A DNA stretch of 24,027 bases from JBPCOB01 sp051000715 (GTDB lineage: Bacteria > Actinomycetota > Actinomycetes > JALYNC01): positions 1 to 24,027 of the forward strand of contig JBPCOB010000144.1 in assembly GCA_051000715.1 (NCBI GenBank). The letters are read 5' to 3'. The notes below the pieces were generated by a model. The model had not been told where the DNA came from. It ran no database searches and was given only the letters and a program-made list of their open reading frames with translations. Shown here one piece after another: positions 1-7,774 of the stretch (position 1 is the stretch's first letter; each line of letters opens with the position of its first letter). Position numbers and translations under genes: made by a program.

Positions 1-1185
1 TTCTGGCGGTTCAACGTCGCCTTCGCCCGCCAGGTGCTGGCCGACCAGCCGATGTCGTCGGCCGGGATGTGGAACCGGATGGAGCACCGCCCGCTCGAGG
101 GCTTCGCGATGGCGATCACGCCGTGCAACTTCACCTCTATCGCCGGCAACCTGCCGACGGCGCCGGCGATCATGGGCAACGTGGTGATCTGGAAGCCGGC
201 GACCACTCAGCAGCTGTCGGCCCACTACCTGATGCGGGTGCTCGAGGCGGCCGGCCTGCCGCCCGGCGTCGTCAACATGCTCACCGGGCACGGCAAGCCG
301 GTCTCCGAGGTGGCGCTGGGCTCCCCGGAGCTCGCCGGCATCCATTTCACCGGCTCGACGCCGGTCTTCCAGCACCTGTGGCGCACGGTCGGGAACAACA
401 TCGACCGCTACCGCGGGTATCCCCGGCTGGTCGGTGAGACCGGCGGCAAGGACTTCGTCATCGCGCGTCCCTCCGCCGATCCGGCGGCGCTGCGGACCGC
501 GCTGGTGCGCGGCGCGTTCGAGTACCAGGGCCAGAAGTGCTCGGCCGCCTCCCGCGCCTACGTTCCACGCTCGATCTGGGCCGGCCTGCGGGACGACTTC
601 CTCGGGGAGGTCGAGTCGCTTCCCATGGGTGACGTCTCGGACCTGTCGAACTTCATGGGGGCGGTGATCGACGACCGGTCCTTCGCCCAGCTCGCCGGCG
701 TACTCGACGCCGCCGAGAGCGATCCGACGGTTGACGTGCTCGTTGGCGGCAAGGCCGACGACCGCGAGGGCTACTTCATCTCGCCGAGCGTGCTCGAGGG
801 CAAGGACCCCGCGCACGAGATCTTCGTGCGGGAGTACTTCGGCCCGATCCTGAGCCTGCACGTCTACGACGACGACCGGTACGACGAGGTCGTGGCGCAG
901 GCGGCGGACGTTTCGCCGTACGCGCTGACCGGGTCGATCTTCGCCCAGGACCGGGCCGCGATAGCGGCGGCCACTGACGCCCTGCGGTACTCCGCCGGCA
1001 ACTTCTACATCAACGACAAGCCGACCGGCGCGGTGGTCGGCCAGCAGCCCTTCGGCGGGGCCCGTGCCAGCGGCACCAACGACAAGGCGGGTTCGATCCT
1101 CAACCTGCTGCGCTGGGTGTCGCCGCGGGTGATCAAGGAGACGTTCGTCCCGCCGACGGACTACCGCTACCCGTTCATGGGCTGA
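1..1185 (+). CDS. pruA: 1-pyrroline-5-carboxylate dehydrogenase, 3' part (5' end outside window)
   Basis: This NAD-dependent aldehyde dehydrogenase oxidises L-glutamate gamma-semialdehyde to glutamate, the second step of proline breakdown. The frame is open from base 1, so the start lies upstream. About 394 residues are present, against roughly 540 for the full family, so the missing part is the N-terminal portion. Visible family marks are the stretch around WNRMEHRPLEGF and ITPCNFTSIAGNLPTAP near the visible N-terminus, the general-base glutamate in GETGGKDF (codon at 436) and the catalytic cysteine in GQKCSAASR (codon at 538). The C-terminal part has the usual QPFGGARASGTNDKAG segment. The gene ends five bases before kynA, so the two are probably co-transcribed. 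The identification is firm, and no frameshift is seen in the visible part. Confidence 0.95.
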   Translation, partial: FWRFNVAFARQVLADQPMSSAGMWNRMEHRPLEGFAMAITPCNFTSIAGNLPTAPAIMGNVVIWKPATTQQLSAHYLMRVLEAAGLPPGVVNMLTGHGKPVSEVALGSPELAGIHFTGSTPVFQHLWRTVGNNIDRYRGYPRLVGETGGKDFVIARPSADPAALRTALVRGAFEYQGQKCSAASRAYVPRSIWAGLRDDFLGEVESLPMGDVSDLSNFMGAVIDDRSFAQLAGVLDAAESDPTVDVLVGGKADDREGYFISPSVLEGKDPAHEIFVREYFGPILSLHVYDDDRYDEVVAQAADVSPYALTGSIFAQDRAAIAAATDALRYSAGNFYINDKPTGAVVGQQPFGGARASGTNDKAGSILNLLRWVSPRVIKETFVPPTDYRYPFMG

Positions 1186-1190
1186 CCGCC

Positions 1191-2030
1191 ATGAGCACCG
1201 GTGAGCAGATCGATGCCGCGCTCGCGGCCACCGGCCACGGCACGGGGCAGAGCCGTCAGTTCGGCGAGGAGGGGCGCCGGCTCTGCTACGGCTCCTACCT
1301 GCGGCTGCCCGAGCTGCTCTCCCAGCAGGTTCCGGAGTCGGATCCACCGGCGCACGACGAGCTGCTGTTCATCACCATCCACCAGGTCTACGAACTGTGG
1401 TTCCAGCTGGTGCTGCACGAGCTCACCGCGGCCCGGGAGGCGATGTTCGCAGCCGACACGTGGACAGCGCGGCACCTGCTCGGTCGCGTGCACGTGGTCG
1501 AGCGCGTCCTCATCGAACAGATACCGGTGCTCGAGACGATGACGCCGCAGGACTTCCTCGCCTTCCGGGAGAAGCTGGCGCCGGCCAGCGGCTTCCAGTC
1601 GGTGCAGTTCCGGGAGATCGAGTTCATCTCTGGCGCCAAGGACGCCAGGTACGTCGACCGGCTCGCCGACGCGACCAGCGAGGAGCGCTCCCGGCTGCAG
1701 CGCCGGCTGGTCGAGCCGACCCTGTGGGACGGCTTCCTGGCCGCGCTGTCCTCGCGTGGGCTGCCGGCGTACGACGACGCTGGGCTGCGCGCGTCACTGC
1801 TGGCACTGACCGGTGACCGCCGGTCCTACGGGGACCTGTGGGATCTGGCCGAGGCGTTGCTGCAGCACGACGAGCTCTCGGCGCAGTGGCGGGCCCGGCA
1901 CGTGACGATGGTGGAGCGACAGATCGGCACCAAGTCCGGCACCGGCGGCTCGACCGGGGCGCCGTACCTGCGCAGCCGGCTCGGGCTGCGCTACTACCCG
2001 CTGCTGTGGGAGCTCCGTACCTGGTTGTGA
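1191..2030 (+). CDS. kynA: Tryptophan 2,3-dioxygenase
   Basis: This cytosolic haem enzyme opens the indole ring of L-tryptophan to N-formylkynurenine, the first step of the kynurenine pathway. The 279 residues match the usual bacterial length. Family motifs are FITIHQVYELWFQ at about 61-72, with the active-site His64, then the haem-ligand His237 in RARHVTMVERQIG and the signature GTKSGTGGSTG just after it. The C-terminus RYYPLLWELRTWL is typical. The ATG lies only five bases after the pruA stop and has no clear Shine-Dalgarno, which suggests translational coupling. No kynB or kynU homologue is next to it, so the rest of the pathway must be encoded elsewhere or the product is used differently. 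Confidence 0.96.
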   Translation: MSTGEQIDAALAATGHGTGQSRQFGEEGRRLCYGSYLRLPELLSQQVPESDPPAHDELLFITIHQVYELWFQLVLHELTAAREAMFAADTWTARHLLGRVHVVERVLIEQIPVLETMTPQDFLAFREKLAPASGFQSVQFREIEFISGAKDARYVDRLADATSEERSRLQRRLVEPTLWDGFLAALSSRGLPAYDDAGLRASLLALTGDRRSYGDLWDLAEALLQHDELSAQWRARHVTMVERQIGTKSGTGGSTGAPYLRSRLGLRYYPLLWELRTWL

Positions 2031-2156
2031 CGCCCGGTCATCCACCCCTCCGGCGCACGGCATCGATGCCCGACGCCGTGCCGCCTGATGTTCCTCTTGC
2101 AGGAGTCCGATGGGTACGCTCCGAGGCCCGATTCCGTGTTCTCGAGAAGAGGCACG

Positions 2157-2855
2157 ATGCGCGCAGAGCTGCCCACGCTACGGCCGCTGCCTGTCGCCCA
2201 ACCCGGGCGGCTCGCGATCGGCCTCGTGCTCGCCTGCGGGCTCCTCGTCGGCTGGGCCAGCCTGCTCGCCAGGCCGCACGAGACCAGCAGCGGGCAGCTG
2301 CTCGACGATGTGCGCGGCGGCCGCACGGCCTTGGTCACTCTGGAACGACCGCCCGAGGCGACCAGCGGGTCCGGATTTCCACTTCGCTGGTCAACGGGCT
2401 TCCTGCAGAACTGGACCAGTCGGTATGCGATCGGGTCGGGGAACCGGGATCCGGCCGTGGCTCCTGCGGACTTCCTGGACGAGCTGAGGCAGGCCGCCGC
2501 CTCGGCCCCGCGACCGGTCGAGATTCGGACCGTCCCGCTGACCGGGGGCCACTCGTACACCGACTGGCGCGTCCTGTTCTTGCTGCTGACCTTGCTCCTG
2601 CTCGTTGCCGGCCCGGCCCCGGTGATCGCGACCCGCTGGGCCTGGTTCTGGCTCGGCATGGCGGTGCCACTGTGCTGGGCCCTGTTCCTCCTCGTGGAGC
2701 CCTGGTTCTCGCCCGATCTAGCGGGCCGCGTGGAAACGCGACGCCTGACGGGTGGCTGGGCCTTTCTGCTCGGGCTGGTCATCGCGGGGCTGGCGAGCGC
2801 GCTGCTGCCCGAGTCTCGGGACGTGCTCTTCGCTCACGGCGCCTCAGCCGGCTGA
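2157..2855 (+). CDS. Hypothetical membrane protein, about four transmembrane helices
   Basis: I do not recognise this protein. The ATG at 2157 was chosen because a purine-rich GAGAAGAGG lies a few bases upstream. The frame extends to an ATG at 2088, but the extra residues look non-coding. The 232-residue product has one hydrophobic segment near the N-terminus (about 18-37), then an extracytoplasmic-looking region of about 85 residues. Three more helices follow (about 127-148, 151-172 and 190-207), with Trp- and Leu-rich stretches such as ATRWAWFWLGMAVPLCW. It lies 126 bases after kynA on the same strand and may or may not belong to that operon. No catalytic motif is visible. Confidence 0.7.
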   Translation: MRAELPTLRPLPVAQPGRLAIGLVLACGLLVGWASLLARPHETSSGQLLDDVRGGRTALVTLERPPEATSGSGFPLRWSTGFLQNWTSRYAIGSGNRDPAVAPADFLDELRQAAASAPRPVEIRTVPLTGGHSYTDWRVLFLLLTLLLLVAGPAPVIATRWAWFWLGMAVPLCWALFLLVEPWFSPDLAGRVETRRLTGGWAFLLGLVIAGLASALLPESRDVLFAHGASAG

Positions 2856-2881
2856 AGCCGGACCGGCGGGCTCACGGGTGC

Positions 2882-3079
2882 TCAGCGGCCGGTCTTCTCC
2901 TTGAGCTCGTCGATCTTCTGTGACGCCTCGGCCTTGGTGAGGTCCTCGGGCACATCGGCCTTGGCCTCATGGGCGAGCGTCTGCAGGTAGGACTCCTGCG
3001 GTCCGGTCATCGGCTCGTCCCCGGTGACCCAGTCGCTGGGGTCCTTCTCCGGGTTGCGCTGCTGGTCGCGGTCGCTCAC
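2882..3079 (-). CDS. DUF3072 family small protein
   Basis: This is a 65-residue acidic, soluble protein with no signal peptide or membrane segment. The core, with MTGPQESYLQTLAHEA followed by DLTKAEASQKIDELKEKTG, is what I know as the actinobacterial DUF3072 domain, whose function is unknown. The start is a GTG at 3079, supported by an AGGGAG Shine-Dalgarno a few bases upstream on the minus strand. It converges on the membrane-protein gene that ends at 2855. The mixed charge and helix-forming composition suggest a small helical protein. Confidence 0.85.
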   Translation of the reverse strand: MSDRDQQRNPEKDPSDWVTGDEPMTGPQESYLQTLAHEAKADVPEDLTKAEASQKIDELKEKTGR

Positions 3080-3087
3080 TGGGCTCC

Positions 3088-3255
3088 CTAGTTGTCGAAC
3101 GCACGTTCGAGACGCAAAAGATACTCCGGCCTGGATGGGGCCGCCACACTGGGCCCATCGAGCTCTACTTCAGTCCCGTCGAGTAATCGCAGCGTCAGTG
3201 TAACGAGACGGTGACGCCAGTACGGAGTTCGCCGCGACCGGGCTTGCGCCACCAC
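3088..3255 (-). CDS. Doubtful small ORF upstream of the DUF3072 gene
   Basis: This short open frame ends eight bases before the DUF3072 start, and its TAG stop abuts the Shine-Dalgarno of that gene, as in a tight operon. From a GTG at 3255 it would encode about 55 residues, ending LLRLERAFDN. The middle (TLRLLDGTEVELDG) reads like a beta-hairpin of a real protein. Against it, the codons have much lower third-position GC than neighbouring genes (it contains TTA, GTA and ACA), there is no clear ribosome binding site, and I recognise no family. It could be leader sequence of the DUF3072 transcript instead. Confidence 0.22.
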   Translation of the reverse strand: MVAQARSRRTPYWRHRLVTLTLRLLDGTEVELDGPSVAAPSRPEYLLRLERAFDN

Positions 3256-3472
3256 CCGAGCGACGTCAACGGGCCTAGGCGAAGCGCTGCGCCAACCGCA
3301 GCCCGCGGAGAGCGCCCGCACCGGAGTCCCGGGGCCGGCGGAAAAGGTCGATGCCTCAGTAGCTGCGCCAAGTCCACTCCGGGCATTGCCGGGTCGCTTC
3401 AGGTTCCTCTTATCGCTGCCTTCCTACCTTGTCGGTGGACGGCCGGGAACGAACCTTGGAGGGATCACGGAG

Positions 3473-4047
3473 ATGAAGCTGCGGACCAGAACGACGCTCG
3501 GCGCACTCGCGCTGAGCCTGGCAGCCACCTATGCCATGTCGCCCGCCGCGGCGGCTCCAGGACCCGCGTCATCGACGGCGTGCGGACCCGGGTCGTCGAG
3601 GACCGGCTCTTCCTCAACGGCGTGCTCGAGGAGCGGACGAGCGACTACTACGCGCAGGACGCCTGCGGCAACGTCTGGTACTTCGGCCAGGACACCGCGG
3701 TGCTCGACAAGCGCGGCCACGTCATCGACACCTCCGGCTCGTTCCACGCCGGCGTCCACGGCGCCCAGCCGGGCGTGTACATGCAGGCCCGGCCCGACCT
3801 GGGGCGCAGGTTCCGGCAGGAGTGGTACCGCGGCGAGGCCGAGGACACCTTCAAGGTCGTCGACCTCTCGACCGCGATCACCGTGCCCTACGGCTCGTTC
3901 TGGCACGCGCTGCGCACCGCGGAGACCACCGCCCTGGAGCCCGGCGTTCTCGACAACAAGTACTACGTGCGGGGCATCGGCCAGGTCGAGGAGATCGCGG
4001 TCAAAGGTCCGCTGGAGAAGCTCGTGCTGGTCGATGTGATCTCCTGA
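3473..4047 (+). pseudogene. Secreted protein of unknown family, split by a frameshift
   Basis: The ATG at 3473 follows a GGAGGG Shine-Dalgarno and starts a typical signal peptide: MKLRTRTT, a hydrophobic core and an Ala-rich cleavage region ending near AAAAPG. Within about 3550-3566 the coding sense moves to another frame, consistent with one lost base in the GCCGCGGCGGCT stretch. It continues as RTRVIDGVRTRVVEDRLF, then CGNVWYFGQDTAVLD, GVHGAQPGVYMQ, TVPYGSFWHALRT and NKYYVRGIGQVEEI to the TGA at 4045. The mature part looks like a secreted beta-rich domain of about 160 residues that I have seen only as hypothetical protein. The original frame continues into Ser/Thr/Arg-rich nonsense. It lies just upstream of a two-component system. 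Either the gene is dead or the assembly has an error. Confidence 0.7.
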
Positions 4048-4086
4048 GCCTGCGCTCCCTGGCACACTGCCGCGGCGGAGGGGGTC

Positions 4087-4790
4087 ATGCGGGTGCTGGT
4101 CGTCGAGGACGAGCCGCGCATGGCGGCCGTGCTGCGGCGGGGGCTGACCGAGGAAGGGTTCGCGGTCGATCTGGCGACCACCGGCGAGGACGGCTCGTGG
4201 TACGCCGAGGAGAACGACTACGACGCGATCGTCCTGGACGTCGTCCTGCCGGACATGGACGGCTTCGGCGTGCTGGCGAGGCTCCGCGACGGCGGGCGGT
4301 GGGCACCGGTGCTGCTGCTCACCGCCGGGACGCTGTCGCGGACCGGGTCCGCGGTCTCGACCTCGGCGCCGACGACTACCAGACCAAGCCGTTCGCGTTC
4401 GCCGAGCTGCTGGCCCGGCTGCGGGCGCTGCTGCGCCGAGGCGCGGCCGAGCGGCCGGCGATCCTTGCCGTCGACGACCTGACCCTTGATCCCGCTCGTC
4501 GCGTCGTACGCCGGGGCCCGGTCGACGTGCTGCTGACCGCGAAGGAGTACGCCGTACTCGAATGCTTCATGCGCCGTCCGGGCCAGGTGCTGTCCAAGAC
4601 CGATCTGATCGAGCACGTGTGGGACGTCGGCTTCGACGCCGACTCCAACGTCGTCGAGGTCAACGTCGGCTATCTCCGGCAGAAGATCGACCGGCCGTTC
4701 GGGCGGCGCTCGCTCGAGACGGTGCGCGGGATGGGGTACCGGCTGCGCGAGACCCCCCGGGACGACGGTGCGGATTCGAGCACCGCTTAA
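4087..4790 (+). pseudogene. OmpR/PhoB-type response regulator, split by a frameshift
   Basis: A receiver domain joined to a winged-helix DNA-binding domain, acting as the transcriptional output of the kinase that follows. It starts at ATG 4087 behind a GGAGGGGG Shine-Dalgarno. The receiver shows RVLVVEDEP (acidic pair at residues 7-8), the phospho-acceptor Asp51 in IVLDVVLPDMDGF, and VLLLTA. At about 4326 (GCC then GGGACG) one base appears to be missing. The frame then changes and resumes as RDAVADRVRGLDLGADDY, with the conserved Lys in QTKPFAF. The effector domain includes LTAKEYAVLECFMRRPG, SKTDLIEHVWD, NVVEVNVGYLRQKI and the ending VRGMGYRL. The stop at 4788 overlaps the start of the kinase. 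As given, only a truncated receiver without its lysine would be made. Confidence 0.88.
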
Positions 4791-6136
4791 GCTCCGCCTG
4801 ACGCTGGCTTTCGCGCTCGGCATGGCGGCCGTGCTGGCCGGCCTCGGCGGCTTCCTGCAGGTGCGGCTGGGCGCGGAGCTGCTGCGTGGCATCGACCTCG
4901 AGCTCCGGTCCCGCGCCGGGGTGATCAGGTCGGCCCTGGATGAGCCTGGTCCGCCGCCCGTCGACGCCGGGCGCGACGTCATCGACCCGGACGAGGCCTT
5001 CGCCCAGGTCCTCGACCCGGCCGGGCGCATCCTCGACGCCTCCGAGGCCGTCCGAGCGCACCCGGTCCTGCCGGCGGCGATCGTGCGACAGGTCTCGGCG
5101 CCGACGTTCCTCACCCGACGCGTGCCCGGAATCGGCGACCCGTCGAGACTGCTGGTGGTCCCGGTGCCGTCCCGCGGCCGCGCTGTCGTCATCGTGGTCG
5201 GTGCCAACCTGGGTGACCGCAATGAGCCCTGCACCGGCTGCAACTCCTGCTCGTCGCCGGCATCCCGACTGCCCTGCTGCTGACCTCCGGTGCCGGCTGG
5301 CTGGTCGCCGGCGCGGCGTTGCGGCCGGTGGACCGGCTCCGCCGCGAGGCCGCCGCGATCTCCCGCTCGGGCCCGGACCGGCGCCTCACCGTCCCCGCCA
5401 CCGGCGACGAGCTGGCCCGGCTGGCCGACACGCTCAACCTCCTGCTGAGCGGCCAGCAGGAGGCGCTGGAGCGGGAACACCGGTTCGTCGACGAGGCGAG
5501 CCACGAGCTGCGGACGCCGTTGGCCATCCTCAAGGCCGAGCTGGACCTCGCGGTCAGCCGTCCCCGCAGCCACACCGAACTCGCGACCACGGTGCGAGCC
5601 GCGACCGAGGAGACCGACCGGCTGGTCGCGCTCGCCGAGGAGCTGCTCGTCCTCGCCCGCAGCCGACCAGGGCACCTCCTGCTCCAGCGTGAGCTGGTGT
5701 CCTTGCGGCGATTTCTCCAGGACAGCGCCGCTCCATTCCGCTCGCCGGCAGCCCCGCCTCGGCCCGGATCTCCGTGGACGCACCGGACGAGGCTGTCGAG
5801 GTGGACCAGATGCGACTGCGACAGGCGGTGCGCAACCTGCTGGACAATGCCCTCCGGTACGGCGAGGGGACTCCGGTGGTCGTCACCGGCGAGCGTCGCG
5901 AAGATGGCGTCGCGATCACCGTGGCGGACGGCGGGCCGGGCTTTCCCGCGCAGGTCCTCCAGCGCGCCCTCGAGCCGTTCACCCGAGCGTCCCCGAACGG
6001 CTCCGACGCGCCGAAGCACGGTGCCGGGCTCGGCCTGGCCATCGTCCGGGCGGTCGCCGAGGCGCACGGGGGGCACGCCGAGGCGAGCAACCCGTCTACC
6101 GGCGGCGCGCGGGTGGACATCATGATCCGGGGCTGA
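4768..6136 (+). pseudogene. Two-component sensor histidine kinase, split by two frameshifts
   Basis: This is the membrane partner of the preceding regulator; its GTG at 4768 overlaps that gene by 23 bases. Order of parts: a first transmembrane helix (LRLTLAFALGMAAVLAGLGG), an extracytoplasmic domain of about 130 residues, a second helix (VAGIPTALLLTSGAGWLVAG), HAMP, the H-box FVDEASHELRTPLAIL, the N-box LRQAVRNLLDNALRYG, and G-boxes VADGGPGF and GAGLGLAIVRAVAEAHGG. Three different frames are needed. The first break is near 5226 (GAG followed by CCCTGC, where GAGGCCCTGC is expected) and the second lies around 5735-5755. Both fit one lost base. Without correction the protein ends at 5283, before HAMP. 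The motifs themselves are well preserved, so the damage is recent or is an assembly error. Confidence 0.88.
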
Positions 6137-6206
6137 CGCTCCCAGCAGCAGCGCGGGCCTGCGTCGCCCGACCGGCCGCGCTAGTGGACACCCCCAACGG
6201 GCGCCG

Positions 6207-6461
6207 GAGCGTCGTGCTCGTCACCACGATCATCGCGCGGGTCAGCAGCAGGCGGGAGCTGATGGCGTGCTTGGCGTCGACCAGGGCCGCGGTGGATCCG
6301 CCGACCATGGACCGTCGTCCCGGCTGGTGCCGGGTGTCGCGGACGCGCTGCAGGAGGTCTTGGGCGGCGCCTGAGGACGCGTCCAGTCCGGTGCTCAGGT
6401 TCAGCTCCTGCGCGGCGCGGACGGTGGGCCTTTGAAGGGTGACCCGGGCGACGACTGACAA
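6207..6461 (-). pseudogene. Probable remnant of an MMPL-family (RND-type) membrane transporter
   Basis: A minus-strand frame with strong third-position GC reads QELNLSTGLDASSGAAQDLL, then VRDTRHQPG, SMVGGSTAALVDAKHAISSR and LLLTRAMIVVTSTTL. The pattern VGGxTAxLVDxxxAIxxRL followed by a hydrophobic helix is what I know from the end of the first extracytoplasmic domain of MMPL/YdfJ-type exporters, just before the second transmembrane helix. After TTL the similarity stops. Only about 85 residues of a protein normally above 700 residues are present, with no start codon context and no flanking family sequence. It lies between the broken kinase and lhgO. The assignment is by eye. The alternative is a chance open frame, but the codon bias argues against that. 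Confidence 0.5.
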
Positions 6462-6479
6462 CCCAGCCGAACCGGTGGG

Positions 6480-7670
6480 TCAGGCCAGCAGCGACACCAC
6501 GTGCTTTGCAATCTCGAACGCGCTGGTCGCCGCCGGCGACGGGGCATTGAGCACGTGCACAGCCCGGGCTTCCCGGTCAATCACGAAGTCGTCGAGAAGC
6601 ATCCCGTTAGGTGCGACCGCCTGGGCGCGGACGCCCGCGGGTGCGGGCAGCAGGTCGTCGTCGCGGACGTCCGGTACCAGCCGGCGCAGGCTCTGCGCGA
6701 ATCCGTGCCGGTACAGCGAGCGGATCGTCTCTGCCAGGCCAGTTCGCGCGTGCCGCCTCGCCAGCCGCCAGAAGCCTGGGAAGCGCAGCGTCTCCGCCAG
6801 CTCGCGAGGCTGCACCGATCGCCAGTCATAGCCTTCCCGGGCCAGCGCGAGTACGGCGTTCGGGCCGGCCAGAACTCGTCCCCCGATACCCCTGGTGAGG
6901 TGGACGCCGAGAAAGGGCAGCACCGGGTCCGGCACCGGGTAGACCAGCGCGCGCACGAGGTGGCGGCGGTCGGGGCGCAGCTCGTAGTACTCACCCCGAA
7001 ACGGGACCACGCGCGTGCTCGGCCGGCGGCCGGTCATCTCAGCGACCTGGTCGCTCTGCAGGCCGGCGCAGTTCACCAGCAGGTCGATCTCGACCTCGCC
7101 CCGGGTCGTCTCGAGCACGGTCGCGCGCGGGGAGTGGCGCACACCGGTGACCTTCGTCGACAGCCGAAGCTGCGCACCGCCTCGTTCGAGCTGCCGAGCC
7201 AGCGCCGCACAGACGGCGGCGAAATCGATGATCCCTGTCTCCGGCACGTGCAGCGCCGCCACGCAATCGACATAGGGCTCGATCTCGCGCGCCTGGCCGG
7301 GTTGCAGCACGCGCACGTCGAGGCCGTTCGCGACACCGCGCTCGCGAAGCGCGGTCAGCCGGGGCAGCTCGGCCGGAGAGGTCGCGACGATGAGCTTCCC
7401 GACCCGCTCTGCCGGGATGTTCTCCTGGCGGGCGAACTCGTACATCGACATCGCGCCGCGGCGGCACATCCGCGCCTTGTTGCTGCCCGGCCGGTAGTAG
7501 ACGCCCGAATGGATCACTCCGCTGTTGCGCCCGGTCTGGTGTGCCGCCCACCGGCTCTCCTTCTCGAGCACGGTGACGGCGGCACGGGGGAACTGATCGG
7601 CGATCCGGGCGGCCACCGCAAGGCCGACGATGCCGCCGCCGACCACGGCGTACCGGGGTGTCTCGCCCAA
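6480..7670 (-). CDS. lhgO: L-2-hydroxyglutarate oxidase (FAD-dependent, LhgO family)
   Basis: This FAD enzyme of the DAO fold oxidises L-2-hydroxyglutarate to 2-oxoglutarate; E. coli LhgO passes the electrons to the respiratory chain. The dinucleotide-binding glycines are in AVVGGGIVGLAVAARI near the N-terminus, followed by VTVLEKE. Family marks are HQTGRNSGVIHSGVYYRPGS, LCxxG-like KARMCRRGAMSMYEF, ETGIIDFAAVCAAL, NCAGLQSDQVAEMTG and the C-terminal GMLLDDFVID. The 396 residues compare with about 400-420 for the family. I chose a TTG at 7670 because a GGAGGG lies nine bases upstream; a TTG at 7706 is also in frame. It is transcribed away from the aminotransferase operon, sharing about 100 bases of upstream DNA. 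Its place beside sugar-nucleotide genes suggests a role in recycling 2-oxoglutarate there. Confidence 0.88.
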   Translation of the reverse strand: MGETPRYAVVGGGIVGLAVAARIADQFPRAAVTVLEKESRWAAHQTGRNSGVIHSGVYYRPGSNKARMCRRGAMSMYEFARQENIPAERVGKLIVATSPAELPRLTALRERGVANGLDVRVLQPGQAREIEPYVDCVAALHVPETGIIDFAAVCAALARQLERGGAQLRLSTKVTGVRHSPRATVLETTRGEVEIDLLVNCAGLQSDQVAEMTGRRPSTRVVPFRGEYYELRPDRRHLVRALVYPVPDPVLPFLGVHLTRGIGGRVLAGPNAVLALAREGYDWRSVQPRELAETLRFPGFWRLARRHARTGLAETIRSLYRHGFAQSLRRLVPDVRDDDLLPAPAGVRAQAVAPNGMLLDDFVIDREARAVHVLNAPSPAATSAFEIAKHVVSLLA

Positions 7671-7738
7671 CCGACCGGTCCCTCCGCGCGCCGAGACCCG
7701 ACGCAACCGCCGAAGCCGGGCGGCCGCCGCCCCAGTCC

Positions 7739-7744
7739 TACACT
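7739..7744 (+). promoter_or_regulatory. Possible -10 element for the 7775-11594 operon
   Basis: TACACT fits the actinobacterial -10 consensus TAnnnT and lies about 30 bases before the ATG at 7775, leaving room for the AAGGAG Shine-Dalgarno at 7765-7770. No convincing -35 hexamer is seen at the expected distance. Confidence 0.3.
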
Positions 7745-7774
7745 AAGGGCGCCCCGAGACCGCGAAGGAGCCTG

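Noticed and set aside
2848..2861. Short inverted repeat CCGGCT-GA-AGCCGG at the end of the membrane-protein gene
   Set aside because: The loop of two bases cannot form as written and the stem is short, so it is too weak to call a terminator.
4218..5783. 521-codon minus-strand open frame across the two-component genes
   Set aside because: It has low-complexity Arg/Gly/Gln-rich translation with no motif, and it lies antisense to clear regulator and kinase motifs.
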